Origin: DATARH01 sp963847345
Lineage (GTDB): Bacteria > Pseudomonadota > Alphaproteobacteria > ATCC43930 > CGMCC-115725
Direction: 5' to 3'
DNA length: 64,000 nucleotides
NCBI GenBank assembly: GCA_963847345.1
Contig: CAWJZU010000020.1
Span: 62,001-126,000, forward strand
How positions within the stretch are numbered: the stretch's first letter is position 1; each line of letters opens with the position of its first letter. The translations under genes were made by a program, and so were the position numbers. The notes below the pieces were generated by a model. That model made no database searches. It was not told the DNA's origin and saw only the letters and a list, made by a program, of their open reading frames with translations. Shown piece by piece: positions 54,616 through 64,000 of this stretch.

Positions 54616-56596
54616 GTGAGCGACCAGGACCTTCCGATCAAACCTAACGTGAAAATGCCGCCCCCGCTGTCCTTGGTACCCGGCAGCGACCAGCTTTTCC
54701 GGATCCTGGTCGAGGGCGTGATCGACTATGCGATCTTCCTGCTGGATACCGAGGGTCGGGTGACGACCTGGAATCCCGGCGCCGAGCGCATAAAGGGCTA
54801 CAAGCCGGACGAGATAATCGGGTCGCATTTCTCGCGCTTCTACACCGAACAGGATCGGCTCGCCGGGGTTCCCCACCGCGCGCTGCGCACCGCCGCTGAA
54901 ACCGGCCGGTTCGAAACCGAAGGCTGGCGCGTGCGCCAGGACGGCACGCTATTTTTGGGCCAATGTCGTGATCGACGCGATCCGCGATCCCGACGGCCAG
55001 CTGATCGCCTTCGCCAAGGTCACCCGCGACATGACCGAGCGGGTTGGCGCACGAACCGCGCTGCGCGAGAGCGAGGAGCGGTTTCGCATCCTGGTGCAGG
55101 GCGTTGCCGATTACGCGATCTACATGCTCGATCCGGAAGGCTGCATCACGAACTGGAACCTCGGCGGCGAGCGGATCAAGGGCTATTCCGCGAAGGAAAT
55201 TGTCGGCCAGCACTTCTCGATATTCTTCAGCGTGGCAGACCGCGCGAAAGGAGAGCCCGAGCGCGAGATCGTGACCGCAACCCGCGACGGACGGTTTGAG
55301 GGCGAGGGTTGGCGGGTGCGCAAGGACGGGACGATGTTCTGGGCCCACGTGGTGGTCGACCGGATACTCGACCAGGACGGGAATTTGCTCGGTTTCGCGA
55401 AGGTCACCCGCGACATGACCGAGAGGAAGAAGGCCGACGAAGAACTCGAAAGAGCCCGCGCCGCCCTCGCGCAGGCGCAGAAGATGGAGGCAATCGGTCA
55501 GCTGACCGGCGGTGTTGCGCATGATTTCAACAATCTGCTGACCGTGATCGCGAACAGCCTCGATCTCCTGCTCGACCCGCGGCGTGACGAGAGCGACAAG
55601 CGCCGGATCATCGACATCGCGCAGCGCGCCGCCGAACGCGGCGCCACACTGAACCAGCAGCTGCTCGCGTTTTCCCGGCGGCAGCCGCTGCGTCCGGAAC
55701 CGCATGACATCAATGCGCTGATTGGCGGGTTCGAGGCCGTGCTGCGGCGCGCGTGCCGGGAAGCGATCGAGTTCGAGCTGGATCTGTCGCCGGTTCCGCT
55801 AGCGGCGAAGATCGATGCCCAACAGTTTGAGACCGCGTTGCTGAACTTGGTCGTCAACGCGCGCGATGCGATGCCGGCGGGCGGCTTGCTGCGCATCGCG
55901 ACACGGCTCGACAAAATCGACAAAGCTCGTGCCAGGACGATGTCCGACCTAGTACCGGGCGAATATGTGACGATAGCGGTTTCGGATGACGGCGAAGGCA
56001 TGACACCGGATGTCCTCCAGCGTGCCTTCGAACCGTTCTTTACGACCAAGGAGGTCGGCAAGGGCAGCGGGCTCGGGCTGAGCCAGGTCTATGGTTTTGT
56101 CGCTCAATCCGGTGGACACGTCGCGATCGACAGCACTCCGGGCGCGGGCACAACGGTGACCCTGTTCCTGCCCGCGACCGATCTCCGTCCCGCCGCCGAT
56201 CCGGCGCACCCCGAACCCCAAGCGGATGCCAGAAAAGCGAAGATTCTTGTCGTGGAGGACGATCCCGACGTGCTCGACGTGGCGGTCGAGAGTCTGCGGA
56301 TGCTGGGGTACGATGTTGCGACCGCACCGGATGGCCCGAGCGCGCTCGCCGTGCTGCAGCGGGATCAGGACATCCAGATCCTGCTCAGCGACATCGTGAT
56401 GCCGCAAGGCATGAACGGTGTCGAACTGGCTCGCGCCGCGGTCGGCCTGCGCCCCGGGTTGCGGGTCCTGCTGGCTTCAGGGTACCCGATGACGGCGCTG
56501 CCGCGCGACGGTGACCGTCCGGTGCTCGATGAATTCGCGTTCCTCACCAAACCGTACCGCTCGTCTCAGCTGGCCGCGGCGCTGCGCGCGCTGTAG
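54616..56596 (+). pseudogene. PAS-PAS hybrid histidine kinase with receiver domain, one frameshift
   Basis: Start GTG 54616 (ATG 54655 also possible). PAS 1 (FRILVEGVIDYAIFLLDTEG; RIKGYKPDEIIGSHFSRFYT) is interrupted at a T5 run (54952-54956), where LF continues one base later as WANVVIDAIRDPDGQLIAF. PAS 2 is nearly a copy (FRILVQGVADYAIYMLDPEG). Then come an H-box GGVAHDFNNLLTVIANSLDL, N-box LVVNARDAMPAGG, G2 GSGLGLSQVYGFVAQSGGHV and a receiver ILVVEDDPDVLDVAVESLRM with phosphoacceptor Asp in ILLSDIVMPQGM. Cytosolic, no membrane span. The two near-identical PAS units suggest internal duplication; the ligand is unknown. Confidence 0.85.
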
Positions 56597-56607
56597 GGCG
56601 AACGGGG

Positions 56608-57405
56608 TCAGCTCGGCACGAGGCCGCCGTCCACGTTGATCGACTGTCCCGTGATGTTGCGCGCGCCGGGCGAGGCGAGGAAGACAGCCAGCGCCGCGAT
56701 GTCGTCGGGCGTGTTGGCGCGGCGGATCGGGATCGCCGCTTCCTGCTCGGCCTGCATCTGCTCGACGGTGATGCCGCGCTCGGCGGCGCGGGTGACGGCG
56801 TTGCGCTGGCCGAGTTCGGTGCGGGTCACGCCGGGGCAGATCGAATTGACGTTGATGTTGTAGCGCCCGAGCTGCTGCGCCGCCATCTTGGTCAGCGCGA
56901 TGACGGCGCCCTTGCTGGCGGCGTAGGCGGCGTTGGAAGCGCCGGGATAGCCGCGCCCGCTGATCGAGGCCATGTTGACGATGCGCCCGCCGCTGCCGTC
57001 GGCCTCGAACTGCCGGATCATCTCGCGGGCGGCGCGCTGCAGGCAGAAGAACACGCCCTTGGCGTTGACCCGGTGGATGCGGTCCCAATCCGCCTCGGTC
57101 AGGTCCATGATGTAGGCGTAGCGCGTGACGCCGGCATTGTTGACGATCACGTCGAGCCGGCCGAACTCGGCAACTACGCGCGCCACCATGCGGTCGATGC
57201 TGGCGAGATCGCCGCAATCGGCCTCGATCGCGATCGCGCCCAGCGTTTTCTGCGCTGCTTCGGTGGCGGCGCGCCGGACCGCGTCCGTATTTGTATCAGC
57301 AGCGGCCACGACCGCGCCTTCACCCGCCATGGCCAGCGCGATGGCCCGACCGATACCGGCCCCGGCCCCGGTCACCAGCACGATTTTGTTCTTCAAGGAC
57401 GTCAT
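56608..57405 (-). CDS. Short-chain dehydrogenase/reductase
   Basis: 265-residue classical SDR: NAD(P)-binding VLVTGAGAGIGRAIALAMAG, an Asp after the second strand (AAADTNTD) favouring NAD, DVIVNNAGVTRYAYIMDLTE, catalytic Ser in NMASISGRGYPGASNAAYAA and Tyr/Lys in AYAASKGAVIALTK, and NITGQSINVDGG at the end. The start ATG 57405 has GGAGG ahead. It lies 25 bp downstream of a GMC oxidoreductase gene on the same strand. A paired GMC/SDR operon suggests stepwise oxidation of an alcohol, but the substrate is unknown. Confidence 0.9.
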   Translation of the reverse strand: MTSLKNKIVLVTGAGAGIGRAIALAMAGEGAVVAAADTNTDAVRRAATEAAQKTLGAIAIEADCGDLASIDRMVARVVAEFGRLDVIVNNAGVTRYAYIMDLTEADWDRIHRVNAKGVFFCLQRAAREMIRQFEADGSGGRIVNMASISGRGYPGASNAAYAASKGAVIALTKMAAQQLGRYNINVNSICPGVTRTELGQRNAVTRAAERGITVEQMQAEQEAAIPIRRANTPDDIAALAVFLASPGARNITGQSINVDGGLVPS

Positions 57406-57430
57406 CTCTCCCTCCTGAGCGCGGCAGCAT

Positions 57431-59144
57431 TTATCCCGCCACGATCATGTCGCTGATCTTTTCGGCGGTCATCAGCGTCGGGAAATTGGTGTTGGCGCAG
57501 GGCACGGCGGGGAACAGCGAGGCGTCGACGACGCGCAGGCCGGCGACGCCGCGCACCCGGCCCTGGTTGTCGGTGACGGCCATCGGGTCGCCGTCCGCCC
57601 CCATGCGGCAGGTGCAGGTGGCGTGCCAGACGCCGATCGCGGCCTTGCGGATGAATTCCTCGAGCGCGTCGTCGTCGATCATCAGCTGGTCGAAGCGATA
57701 GCCCTCGACGATGAACCGGTCGATGATCCAGCGCCGCAGCCATTCCGGCCCATCGAGCAAGCGGGCGACAACGCCCGTCAGCCGCCGGTTCTTGTCGTTG
57801 ACGACGCCGATCTGTCGGACACGGTCGCTGTAGCTGGCCGGGAACGGATCGCTGACCGCCTCGCGCATCGCCTCCAGCATGTGCAGCCGGCCGAAACGGC
57901 GGAATCCGTCCATCAGCCGATCGAGATCGCGCCGGTCGGATAACAGGTTGAACTCGACGATCGGCTCGGCCCGCCAGTCGGCGGAAGCCAGCCGGACCTG
58001 CCCGGTCTCGGACAGCGTCTTGTACACGCAGACCAGCTTCGACGCGATCTGCTCGCCGACCGCGTGCCAGGCCGATTTGCTGACGACCGCGACGAACATG
58101 TCGCCCGGCGCGACGCCATCGAGCCCCGACGAATAGCGCAGCGCCAAGAGAATATGCCTTCGCGTCAGCCCGTTGAGGCGGGCCTGCTTCTTCATGAACG
58201 ATGATACCGATACAGACGGGTGGTCCATCAACCTTTGCCCGACGCCGGGCAGATGTGCCCGCACCTCAATGCCGAGTTCCTTAAGCGCCGGAGCCGGGCC
58301 GATGCCGGCACGCAGCAGATGCGCCGGCGAATGGATCGCGCCCGACGACACAATGACCTCGCCGCGGTTCGGATCAACGCGGAACTCGGTTTCCTTCCCC
58401 TGCACCAGCGCCTTGACCCCGACGCAACGCAGTACCCTCGAACAGCAGCCCGGCGACCTGCGTTTCGGCCGAGATCGTCAGGTTCGGGCGCAGCCGCGTT
58501 TCGCTGTCCAGATAGCCGATCGCGGCCGAGACGCGCCGGTCGTACAGGTTCGAGATCGTGATCGGGAAATACCCGTCGCGGTATTCGCCGTTCTGGTCCT
58601 CGATATAGTCGTAGCCGGCCTCGTTGAGCGCCGCAGCGACCGCCTTGGCGTGGCCGCACCACATATCGGGAAAGATGCGGCGCACCGGAATGCGGCCGTC
58701 CTTGCCGTGATACGGGCCGGCGAAATCCATGTCGCGCTCGACCTTCTTGAAATAGGGCAGCACGGCGTTCCAGTTCCATCCCTGGGCGCCCTTCGCCTCC
58801 CATTCGTCGTAATCGGTCGGGGCGCCGCGATTGGCGAGCTGGCCATTGATCGACGAGCCGCCGCCGAGCACGCGGGCCTGCTCGTATTTGCGCAGGGGCG
58901 GGCGCTCGTCGGGCCGGTTGTGCGGCACGATCTGCGTGTGGACCTTGAGTTCCTGCCAATGGAAGCGCGGGTCGAAATACGCCGTGCCGGGGTAGGAATC
59001 GAGGATCTCGGGCGGCACCTTGCCGTCCGGCGTGTCCTGGCCGGCCTCGCACAGCAGCACGTTGTTGGCGCTTTTCGCCGACAGCCGGTTGGCCATGACG
59101 GAACCGGCCGAGCCGCCGCCGACAATGATGTAGTCGTAGGCCAT
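57431..59144 (-). pseudogene. GMC family FAD-dependent oxidoreductase, one frameshift
   Basis: From ATG 59144 (GGGGAG ahead) the FAD motif YDYIIVGGGSAGSVMANRLS, YEQARVLGGGSSINGQLANR and WNWNAVLPYFKKVERDMDFA are intact. At about 58431 one extra base shifts the frame, after which VIVSSGAIHSPAHLLRAGIG, GVGQRLMDHPSVSV and the C-terminal catalytic block GVWHATCTCRMGAD and VPCANTNFPTLMTAEKISD follow. Without it the protein is about 570 residues, usual for choline-dehydrogenase-like alcohol oxidoreductases. It is upstream of, and co-directional with, the SDR. The substrate is unknown. Confidence 0.87.
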
Positions 59145-59391
59145 TTCACTCCCCGCATCGCTCGAACGGACTATCCCGCGCCGTGGGGCGGCCGGCAAGA
59201 CGTCGCGCTGCTATCCGGAAGGCGGATACCGGCGACGGCGCGTTCAACTCCCGGCGAAACTGACGGACGAAAGGCGCCCTGTCCCGTTTGCGCGGTAACG
59301 GTTCCGGAGTTTGTCCGGCCCGTGGGGACTGCGGTCGCGCGGCTATCACCGGAATCGCACCTGCCCGTTCATCTTATTGAGGAGAAAGCTG

Positions 59392-59967
59392 ATGAGAGGC
59401 TTGATACGCACGATAGCGCTGGGCGCTGTTCTCGCGACGGGGACCGCGACGGTTGGCATGGCGCAGGGTGTCAACAATACCGGCTATGACCGCAATGGCC
59501 CCTATTACGGCGATAACGGCTATTACGGGTACCCCGGAAGCAGTTACGGCAATCCGGGCTACAATGGCTATTACGGCAATACGGGCTACAATGGCTATTA
59601 CGGCAATACGGGCTACAACGGCTATTACGGCAATACGGGCTACAACGGCTATAACGGGTACAATCGGCCCTACTACCCCGGCCCGATCGAAGGCGCCGCG
59701 GGTCTGGTTGGTGGTGCGCTGAACGCGGCCGGTAATATCGCGGGCTCCGCGGTCAATGCAGCCGGCAACGTAGCGGGCGCGGTTGTGTCGCCATACGGCA
59801 ACCGGTACGATTACTACGGCAACAATTCCGGTTACGGCACCTCGTACGCGCCCGGCTGGGGGCCCGGCTACGGCAGCTCATATCAGTCCGGCTGGGGGTC
59901 GGGTGGCGGCACCGCATACGATGGCAGTTACAATCGTCCGTACAATTACGGCTACTGGGGACGCTGA
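59392..59967 (+). CDS. Secreted Gly/Tyr/Asn-rich repeat protein
   Basis: 191 residues with a clear signal peptide (GLIRTIALGAVLATGTATVG, cleavage after GMAQ). The mature part holds 3.7 tandem copies of GYNGYYGNT, then a hydrophobic/Gly stretch GAAGLVGGALNAAGNIAGSA, and a final Tyr/Gly tail. Start ATG 59392 with GAGGAG. No enzymatic motif. Low-complexity Gly-Tyr proteins of this kind are seen in alphaproteobacterial envelopes, and the AGLVGGALNAAGN block resembles a membrane-spanning or glycine-zipper-like helix. Function unknown. Confidence 0.7.
   Translation: MRGLIRTIALGAVLATGTATVGMAQGVNNTGYDRNGPYYGDNGYYGYPGSSYGNPGYNGYYGNTGYNGYYGNTGYNGYYGNTGYNGYNGYNRPYYPGPIEGAAGLVGGALNAAGNIAGSAVNAAGNVAGAVVSPYGNRYDYYGNNSGYGTSYAPGWGPGYGSSYQSGWGSGGGTAYDGSYNRPYNYGYWGR
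59557..59655 (+). repeat. 27-bp in-frame tandem repeat (3.7 copies)
   Basis: Unit GGCTACAATGGCTATTACGG plus CAATACG occupies 59557-59583, 59584-59610 and 59611-59637, with an 18-bp partial copy to 59655. Copies 1 and 2 are identical and copy 3 differs by one base, so the duplication is recent or homogenised. It encodes GYNGYYGNT. Confidence 0.9.
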
Positions 59968-59991
59968 TCCGCCGCGCAATTCGGGTTTAGA

Positions 59992-60008
59992 GCCGGGCGT
60001 GACCCGGC
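59992..60008. terminator. Short hairpin between convergent genes
   Basis: GCCGGG-CGTGA-CCCGGC forms a 6-bp stem with a 5-base loop, between the repeat protein and zapE 3' ends. There is no T-run on either side, so termination strength is doubtful. Confidence 0.3.
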
Positions 60009-60053
60009 GGTGCGGGAGCACGGATGCGTGCTTCACACCGCCGGGACCCGAGA

Positions 60054-61227
60054 TCAGCAGATAGGGACGGTCGCATTGGCGACATAATCCTCGCTCTGCA
60101 TCTCGTACAGCCGCGAGACGGTGCGCCGGAATTCCCAGGAACCGTCTCCCTCCGTATAGATTGCCTCCGGCGGCACCGCGGCGGAGGCGATCAGCAGGGT
60201 GCGCGCCTCGTACAGCGTGTCGATCAGGATGTGGAGTCGCTGCGCCTCGTTGCGGCGTCGCCTGTCGAGGCGCGGGATCCCTTCGAGGATGACAGCGGCG
60301 TAGCGCTCCGCGATCGCCAGATAATCGGCGGCGGCGAGCGGGTTTCGAACACAATTCATCAAAGCTGATCCAGGCGACGTCGCCGGCGACACATGGGACG
60401 GTTAGCTGGCGTCCCAGCACGGTGAGCGTCTCCCTGCGGATCGGGGCGTTGTCGGTCAGCTCGGCAAAATGCGCCGCTAGTGCGCGCTCCGCCGCCGCAT
60501 CGAGCGGGGTGTGGTAAACCCGTTTCCCCATCAGCCGCGACAGCCGGTAGTCGCGCCCGCTGTCCAGCTCGATCCGGTCGAGGCGGTTGTTCAGCAGCTC
60601 GATAAACGGCAGGAAGCGGTCGCGCTGCAATCCGTGCTCGTAGAGCCGGTCCGGCGGCCGGTTCGAGGTCGCGACAACGACCGTGCCGGCCTCGAACAGC
60701 GCCCGGAACAACCGTTCGAGGATCATCGCGTCGGCGATGTCGTTGACCTGGAACTCGTCGAAGCACAGGAGCACCGCCTCGGCGGCGAGATCGGCGGCGA
60801 CCTTGGCAACCGGCTCGGGCGTGCGGGCGCGGCGCTCGCGTTCGATGCGGGCGTGCACGTCGAGCATGAAGGCGTGGAAATGCACCCGCCGCTTGTTGGC
60901 GACCGGCGCCGAGGCGAACAACAAATCCATCAGCATCGATTTGCCGCGCCCGACCGGACCCCATAGATAGATGCCCCGCGGCGGCTCGGACGCCCCGTCA
61001 TCGCCAAGCACGAGGCGCGCCAGCAATCCGCGCCACGCCGCGCCGCGCGGCTGATACCCAAGCAGCGCCTCGTGCAGAAGCTGCAGGCGGGCGACGGCGC
61101 GAAGCTGCGCCCCGTCGGCGCGAAGCGCCCCCTCTCCGGTGCGCTCGCGATACAGCGCAACCGGGCCAGCCCCACCGCTGGGAGCGGCCGCTTCCGCTTG
61201 CGGCAGAGCGGAAAGATCGTCAGGCAT
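60054..61227 (-). pseudogene. zapE: AFG1-family ATPase ZapE, one frameshift near the 3' end
   Basis: From ATG 61227 the P-loop ATPase is intact: Walker A YLWGPVGRGKSMLMDLLFAS, HFHAFMLDVHARIERERRAR, Walker B VLLCFDEFQVNDIADAMILE, sensor-like VVATSNRPPDRLYEHGLQRD and LNNRLDRIELDSGRDYRLSR. After ISFDELC an extra base (about 60347-60352) shifts the frame, after which NPLAAADYLAIAERYAAVIL and FRRTVSRLYEMQSEDYV complete the family to TGA 60054-60056. ZapE is a Z-ring-associated ATPase; in mitochondria AFG1 handles respiratory proteins. No partner gene is adjacent. Confidence 0.87.
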
Positions 61228-61329
61228 CGGTGCCAGGAGAGGTTTGAACGGCCGGCACGGCCCGCGAGCTGTGCGCCGGGCCGTGCACCCGATCTATTCA
61301 GCTGCGCCGAAAAATGCAACGGCGGCCGG

Positions 61330-62547
61330 TTATTCGGCGGGGACCGGCACGGCAGCGGCCCGCCGGCTTCTGCCGTGGGCACTGCCGGCAAACAGCAGGC
61401 TGGCGAGCCACAGCCCGGCGACGACGACCAGCACCAGATCGGCGTGTCCGGAATCGATCAGCATCCCATAGGGGACCGGCATGATAGCGCCGCCCAGCGC
61501 CAGCCCGGCGCTGACGAAGCCGAACACCTTGCCGATCTGGCCCGGCGGCGCGGCGTCCTTGACCATGACGTCGCGCGGCGTCCGGCTCGCTCCGATAAAC
61601 AGGCCGGTCGCGAACAGCACGCCGACCATCGCCAGCTGCGGCATCGAAACGAGATTCGTGCACAGCATCAGCCCCGCCCCGGCCACGGTCAGCGCGATGA
61701 CAAAGCCGAGATGGCGGTCGGTGCGGTCGGCCACCCAGCCGCCGAGCAGGATGCCGCACATCGCCCCGATCATGTAGCCGGTCAGCCCCGAGGAGGCCGC
61801 TTCGAGCGTCAGCCCGTGCGTGCTGTGCAACACCGTGATCAGCCAGGACTGGATGCCGGCCCCGGCCATCGATGACACCATGAAAAACGCGAAGAACAGC
61901 AGAATCGGCCGCGATATGAGCTGGCGCATGTCGGCCACGAACCCGGCCGGGCGGGCGCTCGGCTCGCGCTTGTGCTCATTCAGGATGCGGCTTTGCAGCA
62001 CGATCGCGAGGACGACCGGGACTCCGACCAAGCCGACCAGCAGCAGCGTCTCGCGCCAGCCGATCAAGAGCGCCAGCGCGGCGGTGACCGGCGGCGCCGC
62101 CGCAAAGCCGATATTGCCGACAAAGGTGTGGAGGGCGAACGATCGCCCGAGGCGCGATTTTTCGACCGACCCGCTCAGGATCGCGTAGTCGGCCGGGTGG
62201 ATCACCGAATTGCCGAGCCCCGACAGCATCGCCAGCACGACGATCTGCCAATACGCGGTGGCGAGCCCCATCGCCGCGATCGACAGCGTCATCAGGCTCG
62301 TGCCGGCGATCAGAAAACGGCGCGCGCCGTAGCGATCGACAAGGAACCCGACCGGAGCCTGCGCGATGGCCGAAGTGCCGCCCATCAGCGCGATCGCCAG
62401 GCCCAGTTCGGCGAACGACACGTCGAACGCCTTCTGCCAGGCGATGAACAGCGGCGGCAGGCAGAGCTGGTAATAATGCGACAGGAAATGCCCGCAGCCG
62501 ATCAGCGTGTTGACGCGGGCGTCGCGCCCGAAACCTGGAACTCTCAT
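61330..62547 (-). CDS. MFS transporter
   Basis: 405 residues, about twelve membrane spans. N-terminal span with GHFLSHYYQLCLPPLFIAWQ, the MFS signature GFLVDRYGARRFLIAG after span 2, GLGNSVIHPADYAILSGSVE in span 4, and a second-half VADRTDRHLGFVIAL. The family is the proteobacterial group in which HFLSH and HPADYAIL are conserved; the transported compound is unknown. The next transporter gene is clearly related in sequence but faces away, so the two are divergent paralogues with a 424-bp gap that holds a dispersed repeat. Confidence 0.9.
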   Translation of the reverse strand: MRVPGFGRDARVNTLIGCGHFLSHYYQLCLPPLFIAWQKAFDVSFAELGLAIALMGGTSAIAQAPVGFLVDRYGARRFLIAGTSLMTLSIAAMGLATAYWQIVVLAMLSGLGNSVIHPADYAILSGSVEKSRLGRSFALHTFVGNIGFAAAPPVTAALALLIGWRETLLLVGLVGVPVVLAIVLQSRILNEHKREPSARPAGFVADMRQLISRPILLFFAFFMVSSMAGAGIQSWLITVLHSTHGLTLEAASSGLTGYMIGAMCGILLGGWVADRTDRHLGFVIALTVAGAGLMLCTNLVSMPQLAMVGVLFATGLFIGASRTPRDVMVKDAAPPGQIGKVFGFVSAGLALGGAIMPVPYGMLIDSGHADLVLVVVAGLWLASLLFAGSAHGRSRRAAAVPVPAE

Positions 62548-62729
62548 GATCCGGCCACTGCTCCGCGGGCGTGCAAACGATCTTCTCTCAATCTAGCCCG
62601 CGAACGTGGGCCGGAAAAACGCTGCCTTGGCGGGGTTGGGTTGCCTGATCGGCATGCAGACCGCGTAGTCGGGTGCTGTTTGGTTTGCATTCCGGGGCGC
62701 GACTGGCCACTTTTTTCCCTGTTCCGAGC

Positions 62730-62916
62730 GCGGTTTGCTGTTTCTGCAGGAAAAGAACAGCAAACGCCGGCACGACCCCTTGCTCCGCGCCGGTTTCGCG
62801 GCGGAGGAGGGCGGATTCTGCAGCAAAAGAACAGCAAATACCGGTCCGACATCGCTCCGACCCACCGCACTGGTTGCCTGATACTCCCGCAATGTGGCGG
62901 ATTTCGCATCGTCGCG
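62730..62916 (+). repeat. 187-bp dispersed intergenic repeat, copy 2
   Basis: Same element as 36564-36750, same length and orientation. TTCTGCAGGAAAAGAACAGC at 62742 recurs with a single change at 62816, so the element has an internal near-perfect 23-bp direct repeat. TTTGCTG precedes the first copy as an inverted complement of CAGCAAA. It fills most of the 424-bp gap between the two MFS genes and ends 55 bp before the second one, so it could carry control signals, but identical placement is not seen in the first copy. Confidence 0.75.
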
Positions 62917-62971
62917 CGGGACTTGCCCAAATTCGCGGCAAGACGAAGTATGGTGGCATGTTGGAAGCGGC

Positions 62972-64000
62972 ATGACCGAAACGATCGCACAAGCCCCGCA
63001 GCGGCACGCGGCCACCGGCGACGTCAAGTTGATTGGGCTGGTCAGCGCGGCGCATCTCTTGAGCCATTTCTATCAGCTCGTGCTGCCGCCGATTTTCCCG
63101 CTGCTGACCAAGGTGTTCGGCGTCGGCTATGCCGAGTTGGGGTTGGTCGCCTCGCTGATGTATGTCGCCTCCGGGCTGATGCAGACACCGGCCGGCATCC
63201 TGGTCGACCGGCTCGGTCCGAGCCGCGTCCTGGTCGGCGGGGTCGGGCTGTTTTCCGGCGCAATCCTGCTGTCCGGTTTCGTGCCGGGGTTCTGGTGGCT
63301 GGCGCCGCTGGCGGTCGTCGCCGGTCTCGGCAACGCGGTGTTCCATCCGGCCGACTACGCGATCATGACGGCGCGGGTCGATCCGCGGCGTCTCGGCCGG
63401 GCCTTCGGCGCGCACGGCGTCGCCGGCAATCTCGGCTGGGTCGCCGCGCCGGCGAGCGTGCTCGGGCTGACCGCTTTGTTCGGTTGGCGCTCGGCGCTGG
63501 TGATCCTCGGCGGCGCCGGGTTGGCGTTCACGCTGTATCTGATGGCGCAGCGCACGATCCTGAGCGGGGAGACTTGGCCCCGGGCGGCGGCGGCGCGGCC
63601 GAGCGTGTCAGCTCCCGAAGGCGCGGTTTCGGGATTGCGTGTGCTGCTGGCTCCGGCGGTGCTGCTGTGTTTCGTCTATTTCACGCTGCTGTCGGTCGCG
63701 CAGGTCGGATTGCAGACGTTCTTCCCATCCGCCGCGGTGGCTGCATTCGGCGTGTCGATCGGCGCCGCCAATGCGATGCTGACGAGCTTTCTGGTCGCGG
63801 CGGCGCTCGGCGTGCTGGCCGGCGGGGTTTTGGCCGACAGGTTTCCGCGCCATGAACTCGTGGTCGGTATCGGGCTGGCGATCGCGGCGGCGCTGAGCCT
63901 GGTCTTCGCGCTCGCCGCGCTCCCGGTCGCCGTGCTGGCGGTCTGCGCCAGCGTCGCCGGGTTCGCGATGGGCGCGACGATGCCGGCCCGCGACATGCTG
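62972..64000 (+). CDS. MFS transporter (truncated by window end)
   Basis: 343 codons read without a stop to the last base. ATG 62972 follows GGAAG. The sequence begins AAHLLSHFYQLVLPPIFPLL and continues with GILVDRLGPSRVLVGGVGLF and GLGNAVFHPADYAIMTARVD, sharing the HLLSH/HPADYA pattern with the upstream MFS. Spans 7 and later start FVYFTLLSVAQVGLQTFF, and a MFS half-repeat GGVLADRFPRHELVVG is present. About 60 residues are missing. Likely the same transport type as the divergent paralogue. Confidence 0.9.
   Translation, partial: MTETIAQAPQRHAATGDVKLIGLVSAAHLLSHFYQLVLPPIFPLLTKVFGVGYAELGLVASLMYVASGLMQTPAGILVDRLGPSRVLVGGVGLFSGAILLSGFVPGFWWLAPLAVVAGLGNAVFHPADYAIMTARVDPRRLGRAFGAHGVAGNLGWVAAPASVLGLTALFGWRSALVILGGAGLAFTLYLMAQRTILSGETWPRAAAARPSVSAPEGAVSGLRVLLAPAVLLCFVYFTLLSVAQVGLQTFFPSAAVAAFGVSIGAANAMLTSFLVAAALGVLAGGVLADRFPRHELVVGIGLAIAAALSLVFALAALPVAVLAVCASVAGFAMGATMPARDML

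Noticed and set aside
60054..61227. ZapE as the missing ATPase of the injection machine
   Set aside because: It is a standard AFG1/ZapE ATPase, 24 kb away and in a different context; it lacks the eCIS-type AAA+ features.
1..64000. CRISPR array, rRNA or tRNA genes
   Set aside because: No regularly spaced repeats, rRNA or tRNA cloverleaf sequences were recognised; the search was by eye only.

Overview
The window looks like a chromosomal stretch of a GC-rich alphaproteobacterium, probably Rhodospirillales-like. The pointers are a divergent ruvX/gatCAB locus, metX-metW, ihfB, an HpnN-type hopanoid RND exporter, BdhA, SelA with an oxidoreductase-SelD fusion, and ZapE. No rRNA, tRNA or CRISPR array was recognised, and the taxonomic guess is inference.

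Layout. 1-4622 holds a kinase tail, a YfcG-like GST, a GT4 glycosyltransferase, a decayed PIG-L deacetylase, an HpnL-like flippase-type membrane protein and ruvX. 4721-8540 is gatC-gatA-(unknown gene)-gatB. 8541-10256 is a scar region: a 110-bp inverted-repeat element flanked by CTAG, an IS5-family remnant, a carboxymuconolactone-decarboxylase-like gene and an IS6-family remnant. 10257-10979 is a second GST.

11168-36254 is the outstanding region. It is a co-directional, tightly packed 25-kb cluster for a headless contractile injection machine: a long helical tape-measure candidate, a zinc-phospholipase-C-like polytopic membrane protein, sheath, tube, chaperone-like proteins, gpD-type hub, gpV-type spike, PAAR tip, gp25, gpJ and gpI wedge proteins, two PASTA-like proteins, a collagen-like fibre and a 1,217-residue BNR beta-propeller protein. 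It has no capsid, portal, terminase or integrase. It also has no AAA+ ATPase and no recognised LysM or DUF4255 cap gene, all usual in extracellular contractile injection systems. The membrane protein and the surface-type accessory proteins suggest a cell-anchored or unusual relative. Some parts may be broken, since gp25 and the collagen gene carry frameshifts.

36269-49922 is housekeeping: a tiny membrane protein, DedA, a GlcG/HbpS protein, IHF-beta, a phosphoesterase, metW-metX (reverse), then chorismate mutase-hisC-prephenate dehydrogenase (forward), acyltransferase-hpnN (reverse), a HAD hydrolase and a small conserved protein. 49972-64000 holds bdhA, selA-selD, a PAS hybrid kinase, an SDR and a GMC oxidoreductase, a Gly/Tyr repeat secreted protein, zapE and two related MFS transporters, the second cut by the window end.

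Two sequence-wide signals matter. A 187-bp intergenic repeat occurs twice in the same orientation (36564-36750 and 62730-62916). About twenty genes' worth of evidence points to single-base insertions, always +1 and never -1, that break otherwise well-conserved genes (hisC twice, bdhA, selA about eight times, selD about four times, the hybrid kinase, the GMC oxidoreductase, zapE, gp25, collagen-like). This one-sided pattern suggests consensus errors in the sequence more than biological decay, so genes called pseudogene here may be intact in the organism.
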